64,000 nt of DNA from contig NC_044279.2 in the NCBI RefSeq assembly GCF_004027225.2, forward strand, positions 50,678,744-50,742,743, read 5' to 3'. The stretch's first letter is position 1, and each line of letters begins with the position of its first letter. Source of the DNA: Strigops habroptila (lineage: Eukaryota; Chordata; Aves; Psittaciformes; Psittacidae). Below, piece after piece: positions 62,190-64,000 of this stretch. A program made the position numbers and the translations under genes. The notes under the pieces are model-generated. The model was not told the DNA's origin, searched no databases, and saw only the letters and a list, made by a program, of their open reading frames with translations.

Positions 62190-62626
62190 AGAAGGGCGAG
62201 GAAGCTGGTGAAGGGTTTAGAGCACAAGGCTTATGACGAGCAGCTGAAGGAACTGAGATTATTTATTCTGGAGAAGGCACAGGAAAGCCTTATCTCTCTC
62301 TACAGTTACCTGAAAGGAGGTTGTAGTGAGGTGGGGGTCGGTCTCTTTTCCCAAGTAACAAGTGATAGGACAAGAGGAAATGGCCTCAAGCTGCGCCAGG
62401 GGAGATTAAGATTGGATATTAGGAACAATTTCTTCACCAAAAGAGTACTCAGGAATTGGAACAGGCTGCCCAGAGAAGTGGTAGAATCACCGTCCCTGGA
62501 AGTGCTCAAAAAACATGTAGACAAGACCCTCAGTGACATGGTTTAGTGGTGGACTTGACAGTCCTGGGGTAACAGTTGGACTTGATGATCTTGAAGGTAT
62601 TTTAGAAACTAGTTGATTCTATGATC
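62190..62626 (+). mobile_element. CR1 LINE 3' fragment, plus strand, with ORF2 C-terminal remnant
   Basis: About 440 nt in forward orientation. It encodes the end of CR1 ORF2 ([66 protein letters not shown]), then the 3' UTR ending GATTCTATGATC. It is 5'-truncated. The 112-codon open frame is this remnant, not a host gene. Confidence 0.93.
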
Positions 62627-64000
62627 TTCTTGTGCTGGTAATTTAGTGCTTAAAAACTTCCATGGAATCCACTCTTTGTTCTAAGGAAAAATTTTTTTTT
62701 TCCTTTGTGTTCACCCTAAATTTCTAGCCTGTTGACAGTGAATGTTGTCACAGGCTTTAGAATGTTCCTTTATTTTTCTCTTGGGGGGTAAGAAAGTAGG
62801 TCTAAGTTTTGGCATTATATATTCATTTGGGCATTGTATATTCAGATATATTCATTAAGTATTCCTGTTCTGCATTTGGAGGGAAAACGATATCATAACC
62901 TGAAATACTTTATTCCAGTAATCACAATAGTTTCAAACTTGAAACCACAAATTAAATTACCTTAGAATCAGCAGAAAGATATCTTCTTCTAATGTGTTTT
63001 AAAAGAATTGGTTACATTCCTACTTGACCAAAAAAAAAAAAAACAAAAACAAAAAAACAAAAAAAAACAACTTTCTTGAAAAATTGCAAAAGAACCATGT
63101 CACAGACTAATAGACCAGAAAACATCTAAGTGTACCAAAGCAGCAACTAAGGAGAGATTTTTGTCACTGCTCAATAGATCAGTGTAGAGGTTAAAAATCT
63201 GATAAACTGAAAGCACTTCAATCTAATGGATAATAAAAATAGCAAAATCAGAAAGTTGAAGGATGTTCAAACTGAGTAGTAGCAAGCACTGATTTTCCTC
63301 AGTCACCTTCAGCCAAGATAAAGGTAGCAGAAACTTTTCTGCTTTTTTTGCTCTCATCAAGCTCCTCAATACTGGGCACCAGAGCTGTGCTTGAACACCC
63401 TGGGGAGGCTCACAAGCACTCTGACCAAACAGGGAAGAAATGTTTTACGCATTTCTTACCTTCTTGCTTTTACTGTCTCATTCTTGTCTGTTTCATTTAG
63501 TTCAGAGCATGGAAATTTTCTTCTGCATGCAGGAGTCATCCTGACAGCATGGAGAAACAAAACACTTGCACCTAAATTACCCATTGAAAATTTAAACACC
63601 TCTCCCTGAAATTTATGTTTTATTCCTTTATACTGTCTGCAGTGTGTCCTGTTCACACATTCACCTGCTGAGCTGGGATGCACACACTAGCAGAATCCAT
63701 CGTCCTTGTACCTTCCTAAATCTTTCTGAGCAGTTGTCAGTTCATTTGAGGTTCCAGTAGTGAGAACAGAGCTTTATTAAATTCTGGGTATCACCTTTAA
63801 CTTCCAGCTCAGGAATGCTGATTTCAACTGTTGTCCCATAAATTATTGGATAGGAATAGAGAGAACAGCTGTGGAACACCTAGTCCTGAGTTTGTTTTGC
63901 TTTTCTGGATGAACAGGTAGAGAGGTAGGACAGAACCAGTCCCAGTTTTGACTGGCAGCATGCTCTTGGCTCTCACAAAAAAAAAAAAACCAACCCAAAA
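62627..64000. other. Non-coding stretch to the window end
   Basis: AT-rich, with an A-rich (AAAAAC) tract near 63030 and another A run at about 63977. An acceptor-like TTTCATTTAG at 63491-63500 is followed by a short open frame, but no convincing exon is seen. ANO4 coding exons that I could recognise are absent. Confidence 0.5.
63030..63070. repeat. A-rich (A5-7C)n tract
   Basis: Runs of A separated by single C. Not linked to an identifiable retroposon. Confidence 0.85.

Noticed and set aside
62208-62546. 112-codon plus-strand frame as a host gene
   Set aside because: It is CR1 ORF2 sequence in a 5'-truncated LINE.
1-64000. CRISPR arrays, operons, tRNA or rRNA genes
   Set aside because: The window is vertebrate nuclear DNA; no regularly spaced direct repeats, cloverleaf A/B boxes or rRNA segments were seen by eye. 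A tRNAscan-type search could not be run.

Overview
This window looks like a piece of a bird chromosome. It has AT-rich vertebrate intergenic and intronic DNA with GT-AG split genes. It also carries several CR1 LINE 3' ends, in both orientations, and one avian-type endogenous-retrovirus (ERVL-like) solo LTR. The species cannot be fixed from the sequence; the LTR type suggests a neoavian rather than a galliform, but that is weak inference. The gene order NR1H4 - GAS2L3, both on the + strand, matches the conserved vertebrate block NR1H4-GAS2L3-ANO4, so ANO4 is expected to the right.

Left end (1-5.9 kb): the last two coding exons of NR1H4 (FXR, bile-acid nuclear receptor), which encode the C-terminal ligand-binding domain with the AF-2 helix, then a short 3' UTR. 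About 1 kb further on lies a CpG island (about 6.15-7.5 kb) with a 10-bp minisatellite, an inverted CCAAT box and a CHR-like TTCGAA element. This is the probable cell-cycle promoter of GAS2L3. A non-coding first exon is inferred to end at 7062.

Middle (12.2-23.0 kb): a complete coding sequence for GAS2L3, eight coding exons that join in phase to 709 residues. It has a CH actin-binding domain, a GAR (Gas2) microtubule-binding domain, and a long Ser/Pro/Lys-rich tail encoded by one 1.37-kb terminal exon.

Right two thirds (23-64 kb): mostly non-coding DNA with CR1 fragments, the LTR and simple repeats. Reading the splice sites here gave one unexpected result. An ATG exon (26809-26863), a strong symmetric 237-nt exon (41956-42192) and a terminal exon with a nearby polyA signal (52979-53103) share phase 1 and join into a 138-residue open frame that I do not recognise. 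Further phase-compatible candidate exons lie at 54709 and 62011. This could be an undescribed small gene or unannotated upstream exons of ANO4. It is the main item for follow-up.
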